From: Puccinia triticina
Taxonomy: Eukaryota > Basidiomycota > Pucciniomycetes > Pucciniales > Pucciniaceae
Assembly (NCBI RefSeq): GCF_026914185.1
Contig: NC_070565.1
Location: forward strand, 806,001-870,000
Direction of reading: 5' to 3'
Length of the DNA: 64,000 nucleotides
Below the pieces are notes generated by a model. That model had not been told where the DNA came from. It worked only from the letters and a program-made list of their open reading frames with translations, and did not search any database. Position 1 is the first letter of the stretch. Each line of letters starts with the position of its first letter. The translations under genes and the position numbers were made by a program. Shown in pieces: positions 46,055-56,720 of this stretch.

Positions 46055-48219
46055 AAAAAAGACGGGTCAGGCGATCCTTCAGGTAGCTCCACGATCCTCC
46101 CGCAGTGAGTCATGACCGCCTTCTTCCCATAAGCCGGGAATTCGCGCTCCCATCGCCCCTTCTCGACCGGACATAGAGAAAACTCGATATTGCGGCCCTC
46201 CGAATCCGGGAGAATGATCCTTTCCCCGCCAGTGGGTGAGAACAACAAAGTAGCCTCGAAGTCGATAAGGAATGGTCGACCCAAAATGAATGGGCTATCC
46301 TGGCGCGTGATCCAGAAGTGGCAAGTGCCTATGATGCTCTTGCCCACCCGAATAGGGACATCCTCCGCCACTCCAATCAACTCACAGGCTTGATTATTGA
46401 TGCCGTAAACAGCGGATGAGAAGTTGACCCGCGGCGTGAGGTTGAAGCGCTTCGCCATTGCATCTGAAATGATGTTAAGCTGGGAGCCCGAGTCAATCAG
46501 AGGGGACGACGAGTGCTCCCCAGCTCCGACCAAGCATGCGAGATAGCCTAGGGGGCAGGAATAGAGGTTTGGTTCGGGAGTTGATTCTGCGAATTCGGTC
46601 CCTTCGGCCAGAGTCCCGGAGTGAACCTTCAGATCGTCTGGGCCGACCTCCACGCAACGCCGGGCCACCCATCTCTTCATCCCATCCGCTACAGCTGGCG
46701 AGATTGAACAGATCTCGGCGACCGTCATCGAAACTGGTAGATCTGAAATTTTTCTGAGGACGCCGTCCACTGCATCAGGATGATCTCGGGAGACCTCCCG
46801 CTCAAACCTAACTTTAGGAGGTGCGGCAGCTTTTGGTGGCGTAGCCGGTCGTACTGGAGCTTCCTTGAGGGAAGAAACAGGTGGCTGCGGGTCGTTCATG
46901 ATCCGATCGAAGAGTTCCGCCTCCTCCTCCGCGTTGTCCTTTTCGGGGTCCGCAGGAGAGCCCGCCGCCTTCCGCATCGGCCTTTTAGGATGATTAGATG
47001 GAACGAGGGGAGCCTTGTAAGGCCGAGGCTCCTCGTGCCGCTTCTTTCCAGCCGGATCGGACTCATAAGCCCCAGCGAATGACTGAGACGATACCGCTGG
47101 GGGGTACCATGGCTGCAATGACCCACAGCTTGCCTTGTACTCGGTCGTAGCGGCAGCGGATGATTGGCGAGTGGGCGTCGATGGCCTGGGTGGCCCAGAA
47201 GAGGAAGAGGGCTGATAAGAAGCGACTACATGCCGAATCGGGCGGCTGCGGTCGAAGGGAATCAGAGCCCCATTCGGAAGGAAGAAATTTGTACCTCGTT
47301 GCTCGACGAGACCCGCCTCCTTGTCCTTTTGGAGCTCCGGGCATCGAGCCGTTCCGTGACGCTCCCGATGACAATAATAACACACTAGCGGTGGGCGCTC
47401 CGTCGACGTCGAGACCTTCCCACCTTCTCCTTTCATGTACTGCTCGAATGCTTTGAAAAGCTTGGTGAGTTCCTCCATAGACGGCTCGGTTTTAGGAGCA
47501 GAATCAGTTGTCTTCGGGCGCTGATCCTCGCCCATCTTCTTCATCACATCGTTCGCGGTTTGGAAAGGAGAAGCCACCGGGGCTGACGTTCTTGTGTCTT
47601 CGAAAGTGAGAGATATCTGTCCTTTCATGACAGTGTCGACTGCGCTTCGCAAAATCTTAAAAGAAGGCAACCGAGCCCGATTATCGGGTGTCACAATCAG
47701 AGTATTTTCTTTTATGAGCTGATCCCGAATACGACCCTGGAAACCTTCCGAAAACGCCTGATAGAAAGGCTTCTTAAGCTCTTCGGCCGATTCGACATGA
47801 CTCTTCGAGACCAGGTAGGCTTGAATTGGGTCCCAAGCCTTGCGAAACGAGTGATAGTCCGATACCGACGCAACACCCCCTTTTTTTACCCACGTATTGA
47901 CCAAACTGGTGATGTCCCTCTCGGTGAACAGAGCCTTGTCGACATCAACCCAGTAGCTCAGCATAGCAGCTTTGAGCTTCGACCAATCGGGCGGCTTATA
48001 GCCATCGAGCGTCGCCAGGATAGTCCGGGTTTCCCCATCCTCAACAAACGAGCCGATCTGACGAGCCTTGTCGTAATCCGACGCGCCGTCCAATTCCGCA
48101 GCTAGCTCGTAGTCATCCAGAAACAGCTCGACTTCCGAGCCCGAGAACTTCAGTGCCTTGTTTTGAGGCTTGATCTTGACCATCCTCGCTCGCGGAGGGT
48201 CCAAAGAGTTGTCGGCCAT
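46051..48219 (-). CDS. Element C Gag-protease polyprotein
   Basis: 722 aa, starting at ATG 48219. The N-terminal ~250 residues form a capsid-like helical region (KALKFSGSEVELFLDDYELA...). A CCHC zinc knuckle follows, CYYCHRERHGTARC (CX2CX4HX4C, around residue 280). After a Pro/Ser-rich linker comes an aspartic protease with PLIDSGSQLNIIS and FILGRPFLIDF in the C-terminal third. Protease is thus fused to gag, not pol. The frame ends TTT-TTA-TGA. The pol ATG overlaps this stop (ATGA), and TTTTTTA is a slippery heptamer in the correct phase for a -1 shift into pol. Confidence 0.92.
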   Translation of the reverse strand: MADNSLDPPRARMVKIKPQNKALKFSGSEVELFLDDYELAAELDGASDYDKARQIGSFVEDGETRTILATLDGYKPPDWSKLKAAMLSYWVDVDKALFTERDITSLVNTWVKKGGVASVSDYHSFRKAWDPIQAYLVSKSHVESAEELKKPFYQAFSEGFQGRIRDQLIKENTLIVTPDNRARLPSFKILRSAVDTVMKGQISLTFEDTRTSAPVASPFQTANDVMKKMGEDQRPKTTDSAPKTEPSMEELTKLFKAFEQYMKGEGGKVSTSTERPPLVCYYCHRERHGTARCPELQKDKEAGLVEQRGTNFFLPNGALIPFDRSRPIRHVVASYQPSSSSGPPRPSTPTRQSSAAATTEYKASCGSLQPWYPPAVSSQSFAGAYESDPAGKKRHEEPRPYKAPLVPSNHPKRPMRKAAGSPADPEKDNAEEEAELFDRIMNDPQPPVSSLKEAPVRPATPPKAAAPPKVRFEREVSRDHPDAVDGVLRKISDLPVSMTVAEICSISPAVADGMKRWVARRCVEVGPDDLKVHSGTLAEGTEFAESTPEPNLYSCPLGYLACLVGAGEHSSSPLIDSGSQLNIISDAMAKRFNLTPRVNFSSAVYGINNQACELIGVAEDVPIRVGKSIIGTCHFWITRQDSPFILGRPFLIDFEATLLFSPTGGERIILPDSEGRNIEFSLCPVEKGRWEREFPAYGKKAVMTHCGRIVELPEGSPDPSFL
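46054..46060 (-). promoter_or_regulatory. Putative -1 frameshift heptamer TTTTTTA at the gag/pol junction
   Basis: In the gag frame the codons are T-CT then TTT-TTA-TGA, so T TTT TTA has the X XXY YYZ phase. Slipping back one base gives TTT-ATG-ATG, the pol frame. The same bases also give the ATGA stop-start overlap, so coupled reinitiation is the alternative. Confidence 0.6.
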
Positions 48220-48266
48220 CGCAAGGGGAAATCTGAGGGGAAAACCAAACAGGGAATCGAGGGGCG

Positions 48267-48360
48267 GCTCACAGCGGTGGCGATGATGCTTTGACCAACG
48301 TAGTAGACTTCGGAGGTGCTACTAAGTGGAGGGGACTTACTTCTGCTGCTCCTATGCCCC
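48267..48360 (-). repeat. Internal repeat of element C, copy 1 (leader)
   Basis: In coding direction it contains GCAGAAGTAAGTCCCCTCC, then GTAGCACCTCCG and TACTACGTTGG...GATG/CATC, ending near GTGAGCC. The same ordered blocks occur at 45630-45735, 45230-45320 and 41966-42065. It lies just upstream of the gag start codon. Confidence 0.7.
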
Positions 48361-48602
48361 GCTACTGAACACCTAAAAAAAAGAAATAAAGAAACGACCG
48401 GGTCCTCAAACGTTTTGATCCTGAAACGTGAACGGGACCGACTTGAGCGAGGCGAGGGACAAAGATGATCGGATTGATGCGGGTCCAGAACAAAGGGAAC
48501 CCAACTGGTTTCAGCGACGATTCTCGGTAATTTGGATGAATAGGAATTGAAAGAAAAGAAGAAAAAAAAGAAAAGTTTAACCGCCAAACGCCTCAAAACC
48601 AC

Positions 48603-48656
48603 AGTTCGAGACTGTAAATCTTGAGGTCGCTGGTTCGATCCCGGCTCGGGGGACCA
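48603..48656 (-). promoter_or_regulatory. Extended primer-binding site complementary to the 3' half of tRNA-Tyr(GTA)
   Basis: On the plus strand this reads as a tRNA 3' half including CCA: anticodon arm CGAGA-CTGTAAA-TCTTG with anticodon GTA, T arm GCTGG-TTCGATC-CCGGC, acceptor strand TCGGGGG, discriminator A, then CCA. The element RNA is the opposite strand, so it is complementary to tRNA-Tyr over about 50 nt. Typical primer sites are about 18 nt. No matching 5' half is visible, so this is not a tRNA gene. Confidence 0.85.
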
Positions 48657-48659
48657 AAT

Positions 48660-49449
48660 ATGGAGCTCCGTCCGGTGCTAGGCCGGCGGCAGCGCTGGGA
48701 GGGGAAAAGGTGCTCTGGGAGCTGCCCTCACGGATGGTCCGGAAAAGAGTCGTAGGGGATTCGGGGTGATAGCTTTGGTGGAGTGGTTTTGAGATTTCGC
48801 CGGGGCTTGGATCCTCGGCGGCGGTTTGGGTTTGTTGGGAAGGTGGATTCTGGAAGGGACTCTGGGAATTCTTGATGGGACTCTTGACTCTTGGGACTCG
48901 GAAAAGATTCTTGATTTGATAACTCCTGACTTGGATCAGAACAGGTGCTATGGCCTCCCATCCTCCAAGTTCGCTGGGAACTTGGATTCCTGGAGGCCTG
49001 TCACAGACATGTCATCATCTCCTTGCGCGCCATGCGCGCACACACACCAAAGACAACAGAAAAGAAGAAAATAAACACAACACAAAAATGAAGCAGAGGG
49101 CAGAAAAAAATGAGAGACATGATAAATGGAAGAGTGAGAGAAGAAAAATAATCCAGAAATAAGAAACCTGTCAGAGAGGAAAAGAAGGGAAAAACAAAAC
49201 CAGAAGAAACAAAAAACAAGCAAATCAAAAGAATAAATAAACCCACAGATAATCTGTGTTAGGACCAAGAAATGTGAAGATAAGCGAGTGAGAGGGGGGG
49301 AAGAGTTGGGAGTGAAAATGAAGAGAGTGGGACAGGGGTAAGAAAGAGAATCCAGAAGAAACTGAGGGAATCTTGAGGGTTGGGCCTTGAAGCTTGAGTC
49401 TTGATCTTGAGGATTGAAAATGAACTTGACCACCATTTTGACCACCACA
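48660..49449 (-). repeat. 5' LTR of element C
   Basis: 790 bp. Its inner end in coding direction is GAGCTCCAT, followed by ATT and the TGG of the primer site. It should contain the promoter. Confidence 0.95.
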
Positions 49450-49454
49450 CCGGT

Positions 49455-50107
49455 GCCCTTGACACCACATGCGGCCAGATTTTGGTTCACTTTTGGTTCA
49501 GTTTGTTTTTGGAGACAATTCGCTGCATGCTTAATCAAGTTGCTGCACAAAGAGTCTGATGTCGGACAGTGAATCTTGATTTCACACCTGTAATTAATTA
49601 GTGATCAGATTGTCAGTTCACTGATTGATCATGGAAAATGAGGAAGAACGATTCAAGAAACTCACATTTTGCACGGGTATGCAATCATCCGCCTGTTATT
49701 CTTGTCAAGCTGCTCAGAGAGCTCGGGTACCAGGTAGGATTTATAGCTGGAACTGAGCGCATTTGCAGCGACCCTCTGTGCCCTTCCTGAACAAACAAAA
49801 TAATTCAATAGTCAGGAGCATGTTGAAAAAAAAGAGAAAAAAAAATTGGAAGGCACTTACTTAACTCCTCAGCATCACTTTCTTGGCGGTTTAATCCTGA
49901 TGGAGGCTGAGTACTGGTTGGAGTGATGAGGTTGTCTTGGCTAGTTGGTCAATCGTGTTCTTTGTCTTGGATATCATTGGTTTGTCTAGATTTTGATTTG
50001 CTTCCCTTGGTAGATGGCGGTGCTGGAGTTGGGTTCTGAGAAGAGGAGGGGGATGATTCAATCACAGATGTGTTTTGTCTCCTTCGCTTGCGGTTGTGGG
50101 GCATCAT
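49455..50107 (-). pseudogene. hAT transposase, N-terminal part
   Basis: It continues the gene across element C. The ATG at 50107 (MMPHNRKRRRQ) starts a basic, Ser/Thr/Pro-rich leader. A TGA at 49949-49951 replaces an expected Arg codon (KEHD-R-PTSQ). Further on, SYLVPELSEQLDKNNRRMIAYPC-like sequence (about 49740-49660) has the look of the region leading into a zinc-finger domain. The target duplication CCGGT joins it to the part at 41085. Confidence 0.6.
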
Positions 50108-50370
50108 CGGTGGTTTTGCGGAGGAGTTGTCAGTTGAGGATGGGGGTGGGTGACCGGCGGCTCATATCTGGTTTGCACCCGACCAAGTCCCCTAACCCCC
50201 CGGGCCAATAGAGCGGGTGTAGACGGGTGTAGGCCGGCGGGTACCCGGGTACCCTCTAATTTTTTCACAAAAACCAGGCACCTGGTACCGCTTGGCGGGT
50301 ACCCGCCAGACACCCGCCGCACCCGCCAGGCGGTACCAGGTACCCTAAAACAGGTACCCAAGTGCCAGGC

Positions 50371-50519
50371 ATGTACAATTCATCCCAACCGCACTCAACT
50401 GGAAATAACGACATTTTTTTAAGAAATTCGCAAAAAGGAACATAGCTTGACCGGCTGATTCCTCGGAGCTCTCATCAATCACATGGAGGCGACGAGGTGC
50501 GCTCGAAGCCGCCTGATTG
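50371..50519. other. Short spacer
   Basis: Between the hAT right side and the glucosyltransferase remnant. Nothing recognised. Confidence 0.3.
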
Positions 50520-50544
50520 ATTGCCATCTTCCCGAGCTCTTTAT

Positions 50545-51220
50545 CCAATCCATAGCCTGCAGAAGCCCGACTTTGGGGATCAATTCTTCTGGGCCAAGCG
50601 GGTTGAGACTCTTGGTATCGGCGCCGGCCTCGGAAAGCTCTCCGTCAAGACCCTCTGCTCAGCCCTCCGTCTCGCTACCTCCGATCTTACCCAGATCTCA
50701 AAGGCTGGAATTGTAGGTCAACTTATTCAGGCAGAGAACGGGGCCGCTAAGGACGGTGAATGCATCTATTGAGACCTTGATTACGCTAGGTGTTCGGTCA
50801 AATGTAGGCCCATCGTTCCTGCTCCTTCTGCTGCTGCTGCTACCCGTAAGTCGTACCCGCTGACCCTCATCGTATCCTTGCAGGCCAGACAAGCAACACC
50901 ACCATTGGTCCCTTCCTTCACCCTTCTTCAACACCGACACCACAAACGCCTGTCTCTCGGCGTCCAAGGGCAAGCAGAAAGCTGTCCCTATCGATCCGAA
51001 GGAGTAAGAGCAGGAAAAGGTTGAGCCACTCTTGGAGTCCTCCACGTCTGCGCAGGCGCCCATTGACAAAGAACACTCCTCTGATGAGTCCGCCTCCTGC
51101 GACATCCTTTCTCAGCAATCACGCTCCGAACCCGCCTCTCAACCCGCCGTCAACCTTTCCATCTCCTTTGACCAGTTCTGAGCAGGTAGAAACGATATTG
51201 ATCACTTACCCTTGAAAATA
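50545..51220 (+). pseudogene. Sterol 3-beta-glucosyltransferase (Atg26/UGT80-like), C-terminal fragment
   Basis: UDP-glucose:sterol glucosyltransferases add glucose to ergosterol. Only the C-terminal end of the GT-B fold is present: FGDQFFWAKRVETLGIG, then KLSVKTLCSALRLATSD and AAKDGECIY-x-DLDYAR. A TGA at 50770-50772 stands where Arg is expected (CIYRDLDYAR). A probable intron (GTAAGT near 50848 to TTGCAG near 50882) leads into a Ser/Pro-rich tail ending about 51218. The catalytic N-terminal domain is missing, so this is a truncated, non-functional copy. Confidence 0.7.
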
Positions 51221-52452
51221 TTTCCGGGATTTGTTGTTGAGGCTCAATTCTACCAATGATGGTGCTTCCTTCCCGATTGTCCGAGACTCCAAGTGATCAA
51301 CTCACCTGGGTGTATGGGCGAAATTAGCGGGCATATGGGATTCTCTGATCTCTAGAAAAATTTGACACCTGTAACCATACTGTAATGTTTCATCTCACCT
51401 CATGTCTATTCAGTGTTGTGTCTCCTTCAAGTCCTAACTTCCAGGACCAATCTCATCACCAGCTGAATGATCTCTCATTTAATTACAATGAAAACTTGCT
51501 GAATCTCGATTTAGATAAAATGTAAAACAAAGTAAGCTCCCTTTTCAACGTCCGAGCTATGAGGGAAGGCGATTCAATTTTCTATTTATGAATAGTATCC
51601 CGAATCAGACGGGAGTCAGAAGCATCAATAGTTGATCATGCTTCACCGGAAGAACATGGGGCAGAGTCAGCGTACAATGTCTGGCAACCTGATGAGTCAG
51701 GCACTTTGAAAATATTTGTATGAACATGGCCTCAGGATAGCACTCAATCTGACTTGATTCTTGAATATTAGTCCCTCAATGTTCCAAGTGATTGTTCAAG
51801 CTTAATGGCTTGGTGCGGCTATTCAGGCCTGCTGGAGCGTCGACATTTGACTGGATTTTGTCCAAATCAGGCTCCTGATAGTCCGCTGTCTTGGCTGTAT
51901 CTCACTGCGATCCTTGCCGCAGGCTTCCACAAGATCCAAAACCACCTGTCGCTGAAAGCCTTTCCACCGGTCTCGGCCTTGTTGAGCTGAGAGCCCAACA
52001 AGCCAACGGTATGAAGCTCCCTGCACAAGGCCACCCAAAGGTTCATGATCCCTGATAGCAAGGCCAGGATGATTCTGGGCAAACAAATTGTAAATAATTT
52101 CGGCACAACAAGCATCAGTACTCCCATCATCCTGATTCTATACTGGAGTTCAATCCCTTTTGTCTCCCCAACCCGGTCTCACACACCATATCCTATAAAT
52201 GTTATGGCAATTCAACTTTCATTTTATATCTTTTCCTAGATGTATTATTTTAAATTGACCCGGCATCTCAATCCTTTCAGCTTGATATCAGCCAATATGA
52301 TGATGATGAAGGAGATCTCCATAATTATAAAGATCAGTTGGGCACACAAGGGGCCATGTGTGGGTGTGCGTGCAAGGGTCGCGTCGCAAAACGCAGGGAG
52401 ATGTTGCGGGGGTGGCAAAGTTTGGGCCACGCGCCCAACGGGCTTGGGCCCT
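51221..52452. other. Stretch without a recognised gene
   Basis: Short open frames only. No repeat structure is evident at this scale. Confidence 0.4.
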
Positions 52453-52483
52453 GCAGCGGCGTAGCCACTTTGGCCTCTAGTAG

Positions 52484-52853
52484 GTGATATAATCACTGAT
52501 TAATTCAATAAAAAAAAGAAAATTCAACATAAAGCCCCCAAATTTCTTTTGTAGGCATTAACCTACACATAAAACCTCCAAATTTTTCTGTAGGCAACCT
52601 ACAGTGCTGGTCTCTTCAACTTTGAAATCAGATTCAACTGATTCAGCCATCTTCAGCACCAATATAATACCATTATATCAATTTTGACCAATATGAAGCA
52701 ATATAATGGTATCATGGTGCTGAAGATGGCTGGATAAGTTAATTTTGGGTTCAAATTTGAAGAGACCAGCACTGTAGTTTGCCTGAAAATTTTTTTTTGA
52801 GGCTTTATGTTGAATTTTGTATTTTTTAGTGAATTAACCAGTGATTATATCAC
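52484..52853. repeat. 370-bp MITE with ~50-bp TIRs
   Basis: The ends are GTGATATAATCACTG and CAGTGATTATATCAC. Pairing continues through TTCAACATAAAGCC/GGCTTTATGTTGAA blocks, a GTAGGCAACCTACAGTGCTGG region and a central GGTATTATATTG-type inverted pair near 52660-52710. No coding capacity. Confidence 0.7.
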
Positions 52854-55800
52854 TTATATTCATATCAGTGCCAAACAGGGCCTGAGTCTTCAGGTTCTGG
52901 AACGTTGTTTTCCGGCCATCACCGGTTGAACTCTGACTGTCTGCTGTGAGTTCAGGCTGCGTGTCCAATATAGATTTTTTGCTTTCCATTCTAGAGAGCT
53001 GGGTTGTATTGCAATTAGCTCAAGACTCACTAAACTTCAAGGTATTATTTTTTCTCAGAATAACGGGATGTGTTATGCAAAAAAATTACTTTCAATGTTT
53101 GGCAGCAGTTTATTTCAAAACATGAACCACAAGGAAATCAAGAATTTTAAGAATTTGAAATCATTACAAGCCCCACGGAGAAGACCAGTACACCCAGGGA
53201 TATCACTCGGAATCCACAAGGATTCCACGATGAACCCGTGCAGCGGGCGGACCAGCTTCCCCCATACGCCCATGTGCTCACCACCAATTTGATCCGGGGG
53301 GTATCCACGTGATCACCTCGACAAATCCACGGAAGCCTTGGGCTTTCTGTGGGCACAGCAAGGACTTCTTGTGATACAAACAAGAGACCCGGGCCATGGC
53401 AGCCCCACCATGAGTCAAATGGTTGGCTCCGAGTGGATCCTTGGTGGGTTTCAAAACACCCTGAGCTTGTACGTGGTATCCACTCGCGGAGGAGGGGGCA
53501 CCATACTAAATCCGTTGGATATCATGTCATAAAGTTGTACTGCCAGGGTCCCAAGCTGATGCATTGCAATCACTTGGCCGTGCAATATGAGAAAAAATAA
53601 CAATCACAAAAATAGGAAAGCATGCAGAGAGAGAGAGAGAAACAGAGTGTAAAAAAAACAAGAATGAAAGATATGACAGAGGGAAAAGGTTGTCAGCCCC
53701 CCAGGAAAGAGAAGAAGAGCAAGACGCACAGCCAGCCGCAAGCTCGGCTTCCCCGCCATCACAGCAGCACACACAATCTGGGCAGATATAGAAGAATTTA
53801 TTTTTGGATGATGTTGTTGGATGTGGATTGGGAGGTCGCCCTGGCGGCGGGCTACAACAATTTCTCCACAAAGCCGGTCTTGGCTGGAGAAGAAGCTGTT
53901 GGAGTGGCAATTAATGGCCTGCCTCTTGGGCTTCTCCCACCCAAACATTGCCTGCTCCGACCCGCTCAACGGCTCCCTGCCCTTCTCTGCCTCCAGCTTC
54001 TCCCTATCCCCTCCCACTGGAACTGGAACAGCTAACTCCACCGCCTCAGCGCCTGCATTCAGTCTCTGTACCTTCAGTCAGAAAAATATTATGTCTATCA
54101 CGGGAACTGTTGCTCAGGGGAAGGCTAAGGAAGTTGCTGACCATCTCCATCTGAGCTCCAATAAGGCCCGCAGAACTCAGTTGCGGGAAGAGGCCCAGTT
54201 GGTTGAGCCTCCCTCGCTTCCCAACCCAAGGTCAAACCTCTGGACACCCACATAAAGTCTTTGTCAGCCAAGCGAAGCTCTTTGTGCTGGCGGAAGAGGT
54301 GTATGGCCTGGAAGTGGGTGGGGATGGATGACCTGTTTGACCATGTCCAGAGGAGTTTGATTGGCCGGCTGGGGGTGGTCTTCATTGGCAGGACTCCCTG
54401 GGAGAGCCAGACAAGGGCTGTGGGAGTGGGTAACAATGGGCAGTGGCTGGCTGGGGGCTGCTGCTGCTGCTGGCTGGGTGTGTGATCTGGGTGTGCTGGT
54501 AGTGTTGGTTGAGTCGGGAGTAATCAAGGCTTAGCTGCAAGGGGACTTTGTTGTTTTTTTTGGGTAAAGCAAAGGAAACCTAACCGGGTGGAGCCGTTTG
54601 ACAGTTATGAGAGCAACAATGCACCATGGCCACGCTACAAGCATATGTAAAAGCATAAGTGGAGCAGCTGTGGAATCAGCATCACATAAATTGACAAGTG
54701 TGGCTTCCCCGGCACACAAAAGCTACTCTTGTGGACTCCACGGCAAATAAATTGACTCGCTGGGAGTCCACTGAAGTTTTCTTGTTGGAGCAACAAGGAT
54801 CCAAGGACCCTGTCCATTTCCAACGCAGAGCCCACAATTGCCGGGGGCACAGTGAATTCCACATTGTTTTCACCAATCTGGTGTCACCCATCGTGTCAGC
54901 TGGCTACTATGGCAGAGCCACCGTGACATAGAAATAATACAAACAAAAAACATAAAAAGTAGTGTTACATATGAAAGAGACATTATTACTCTTACATATG
55001 TAAAACTACGCAAAAAACATTAAGTACATATATAAATAATTAATTACTCAGCTTTATGTAATTAATATGTGAGATATTATAGAAGATTCTTATTCTACGG
55101 GTAAATTAACCTAGGGTACCTCACTTACAAGTACCCTTAATTATTACCCCTTCCTTGTGTAAACTAACTACAAAGTTTACGCAAGTGCATCACGCCCTGC
55201 GTGGATGCACTTGTATGCACATATATATATAAGTACACTAGAGGCCAAGGCGGCTTCACTGCTGCAATATCAGGGGTCCAGCAAGAATATATCTAAGATG
55301 ATTTCTTCCCCATCTTCCTGACTGATCAGTATGGAACTCACCAGGTATTCTCTGTTAAACTTATAAAAGTGTTTCATTATGGGCCATCAAGTTTAAAACC
55401 ATACATATAATTAAAAAAAAAAAAAAAACTCATTTTAGCATCACCAAACTTTTGGCATGCCTTGTTATCTATAATTTTACATTATTGATGATCATGTTTG
55501 CAAATTAAAGCAAACAAACCATAAAATATTTGGCTGAAGATCTCATTTCAATCAGGCCTCTTTATCCTCATAGCTTTCATGTATTTTACCACAGGTGGAT
55601 CATCCTATCTCTTGCTCAACATAGATCAAATGTGCTGTTAGACTCAAACTTGTTATGGCACAATAAATGCATTATGATTGGTTCATCAATTATCCCATAT
55701 TTTCTTTTCAACCTTGACTTCATTCTGCCCAGTAGAGCTAACAGGTGGAGTTTGTCACACTGGTCTTAATATCAGATATTAACCCTCCTTGAGTCCTCCC

Positions 55801-56400
55801 CATCCACAGTCAATTTACTTCTGCCAAATCTTCCAATCCCTAAGCTGCCTTCTCTGCTTGCTGCATGTTCATTTTTCTGCTGTTGCTTTATTCATGTCGA
55901 AAATTTTGGGAAACTTTAAATTCAAATCCTTCCCCAACAAGGCTTGCTTTCTTGACTTGTAGATTTGAGTCACAGCTGCAATTTAGTTGAAGCCTCAAAC
56001 CACTACAAGAAAAACTTGGTCAACTGATGCCAGTCAATATGCGAGAGCTCTCAAGAACCTTGTACTGGTGCTATGCAAGCCTTTGTTCAAGGCTTCTGTT
56101 CATCAAGCTTCAATACACAGTCAATGTGCATGCTGCGCAGTGACTGTGCAAAAAGAAATGGTCAAGTCTTTGGTCAACACTACAACAGTGGTTACACCGG
56201 GGTATCTTGCATGTTGACTGGCATCAGTTGCACAAGTTTTGCTTGCAGTCAACCCATATTGGTCAGCACATTTATTCTTGTGCTGTTGTGTTGATTGCAC
56301 CAAAAAGTCGAGCTATTGATAACTTATGATTAGGACAAGATCCCTTCATCTAAATGATCAACTCAAGATCTATATTGTTTTATACATAATTATAAACAAA
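52854..56400. other. Long stretch without an identified gene
   Basis: The largest open frames (53604-54041 minus, 53821-54255 plus) overlap on opposite strands and show no family motif. A segment at about 55238-55265 is an inverted match to 52453-52483 (GCCTCTAGT...GCAGC blocks). Simple runs occur at 53623-53642 (GA repeat) and 55415-55430 (poly-A). Confidence 0.4.
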
Positions 56401-56720
56401 CTAGTGGATGTAAAGGGGATGGAGAGGAAGGACGAAGTGGACAAAGGAAAGCGGAGGGCAGCGGATGCGAGGCCGCACCCGGGGCCCAACCACGCAGGAA
56501 GCGAAGGGTGCACGGAAAGACGAATACAAACGAGCGGGGGAGTTCTGTTTGGTGGAGGGGAGGGGGGAGAAGATGGTGTACAAGCAGCCACACATACGGC
56601 GCGGACGGGGCGGCCTCGACGACAGGATGCGGAGACGATGGCAGTGTATAGGGGGCGGGGAAGGGAGAGAGAGGGTGCGCGGGAAACGACGACAACGAGG
56701 AAGAGTGTGAGTGCGTGTGT
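56401..56720. other. GC-rich, purine-biased island
   Basis: About 300 bp, much more GC- and G-rich than its AT-rich surroundings, with open frames in several phases on both strands that look like composition artefacts. I do not recognise it. It lies just upstream of the Helitron gene. Confidence 0.3.

Larger units (their letters stand above)
41091..49449 (-). mobile_element. LTR element C: complete, young Ty3/Gypsy retrotransposon
   Basis: 8359 bp, with 790-bp LTRs (41091-41880 and 48660-49449) and the 5-bp duplication CCGGT (41086-41090 and 49450-49454). In coding direction the LTR runs TGTGGTGGTC...GAGCTCYAT. The only LTR difference I found is the third base from the outer end (A against G). 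gag-protease and pol are both open. The leader carries an antisense tRNA-Tyr half as an extended primer site. A ~95-nt sequence is repeated four times in the internal region. It has no premature stops, unlike every other element in the window, and is probably recent and possibly active. Confidence 0.95.
38332..50370 (-). mobile_element. Autonomous-type hAT element, split by Gypsy element C
   Basis: The left end starts TAGGGAGGGCATTTGGG followed by CGGGTACC motifs (38332-38480). The right side (about 50215-50360) again has clustered GGTACC/CGGGTACCC motifs. These resemble the ends of the complete non-autonomous hAT at 32613. Between them lies a hAT transposase gene on the minus strand, cut by the Gypsy insertion at 41091-49449. 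I cannot find a clean right TIR or a target duplication, so the right boundary is approximate and may be truncated. Confidence 0.6.

Noticed and set aside
48603..48656. A tRNA-Tyr gene on the plus strand
   Set aside because: Only the 3' half including CCA is present. Nuclear tRNA genes do not encode CCA, and the position directly beside the LTR marks it as a primer site.
53604..54255. Candidate gene from the 145- and 144-codon frames on opposite strands
   Set aside because: The frames overlap antisense, contain low-complexity Ser/Pro/Leu sequence and match no family. Neither strand is favoured.
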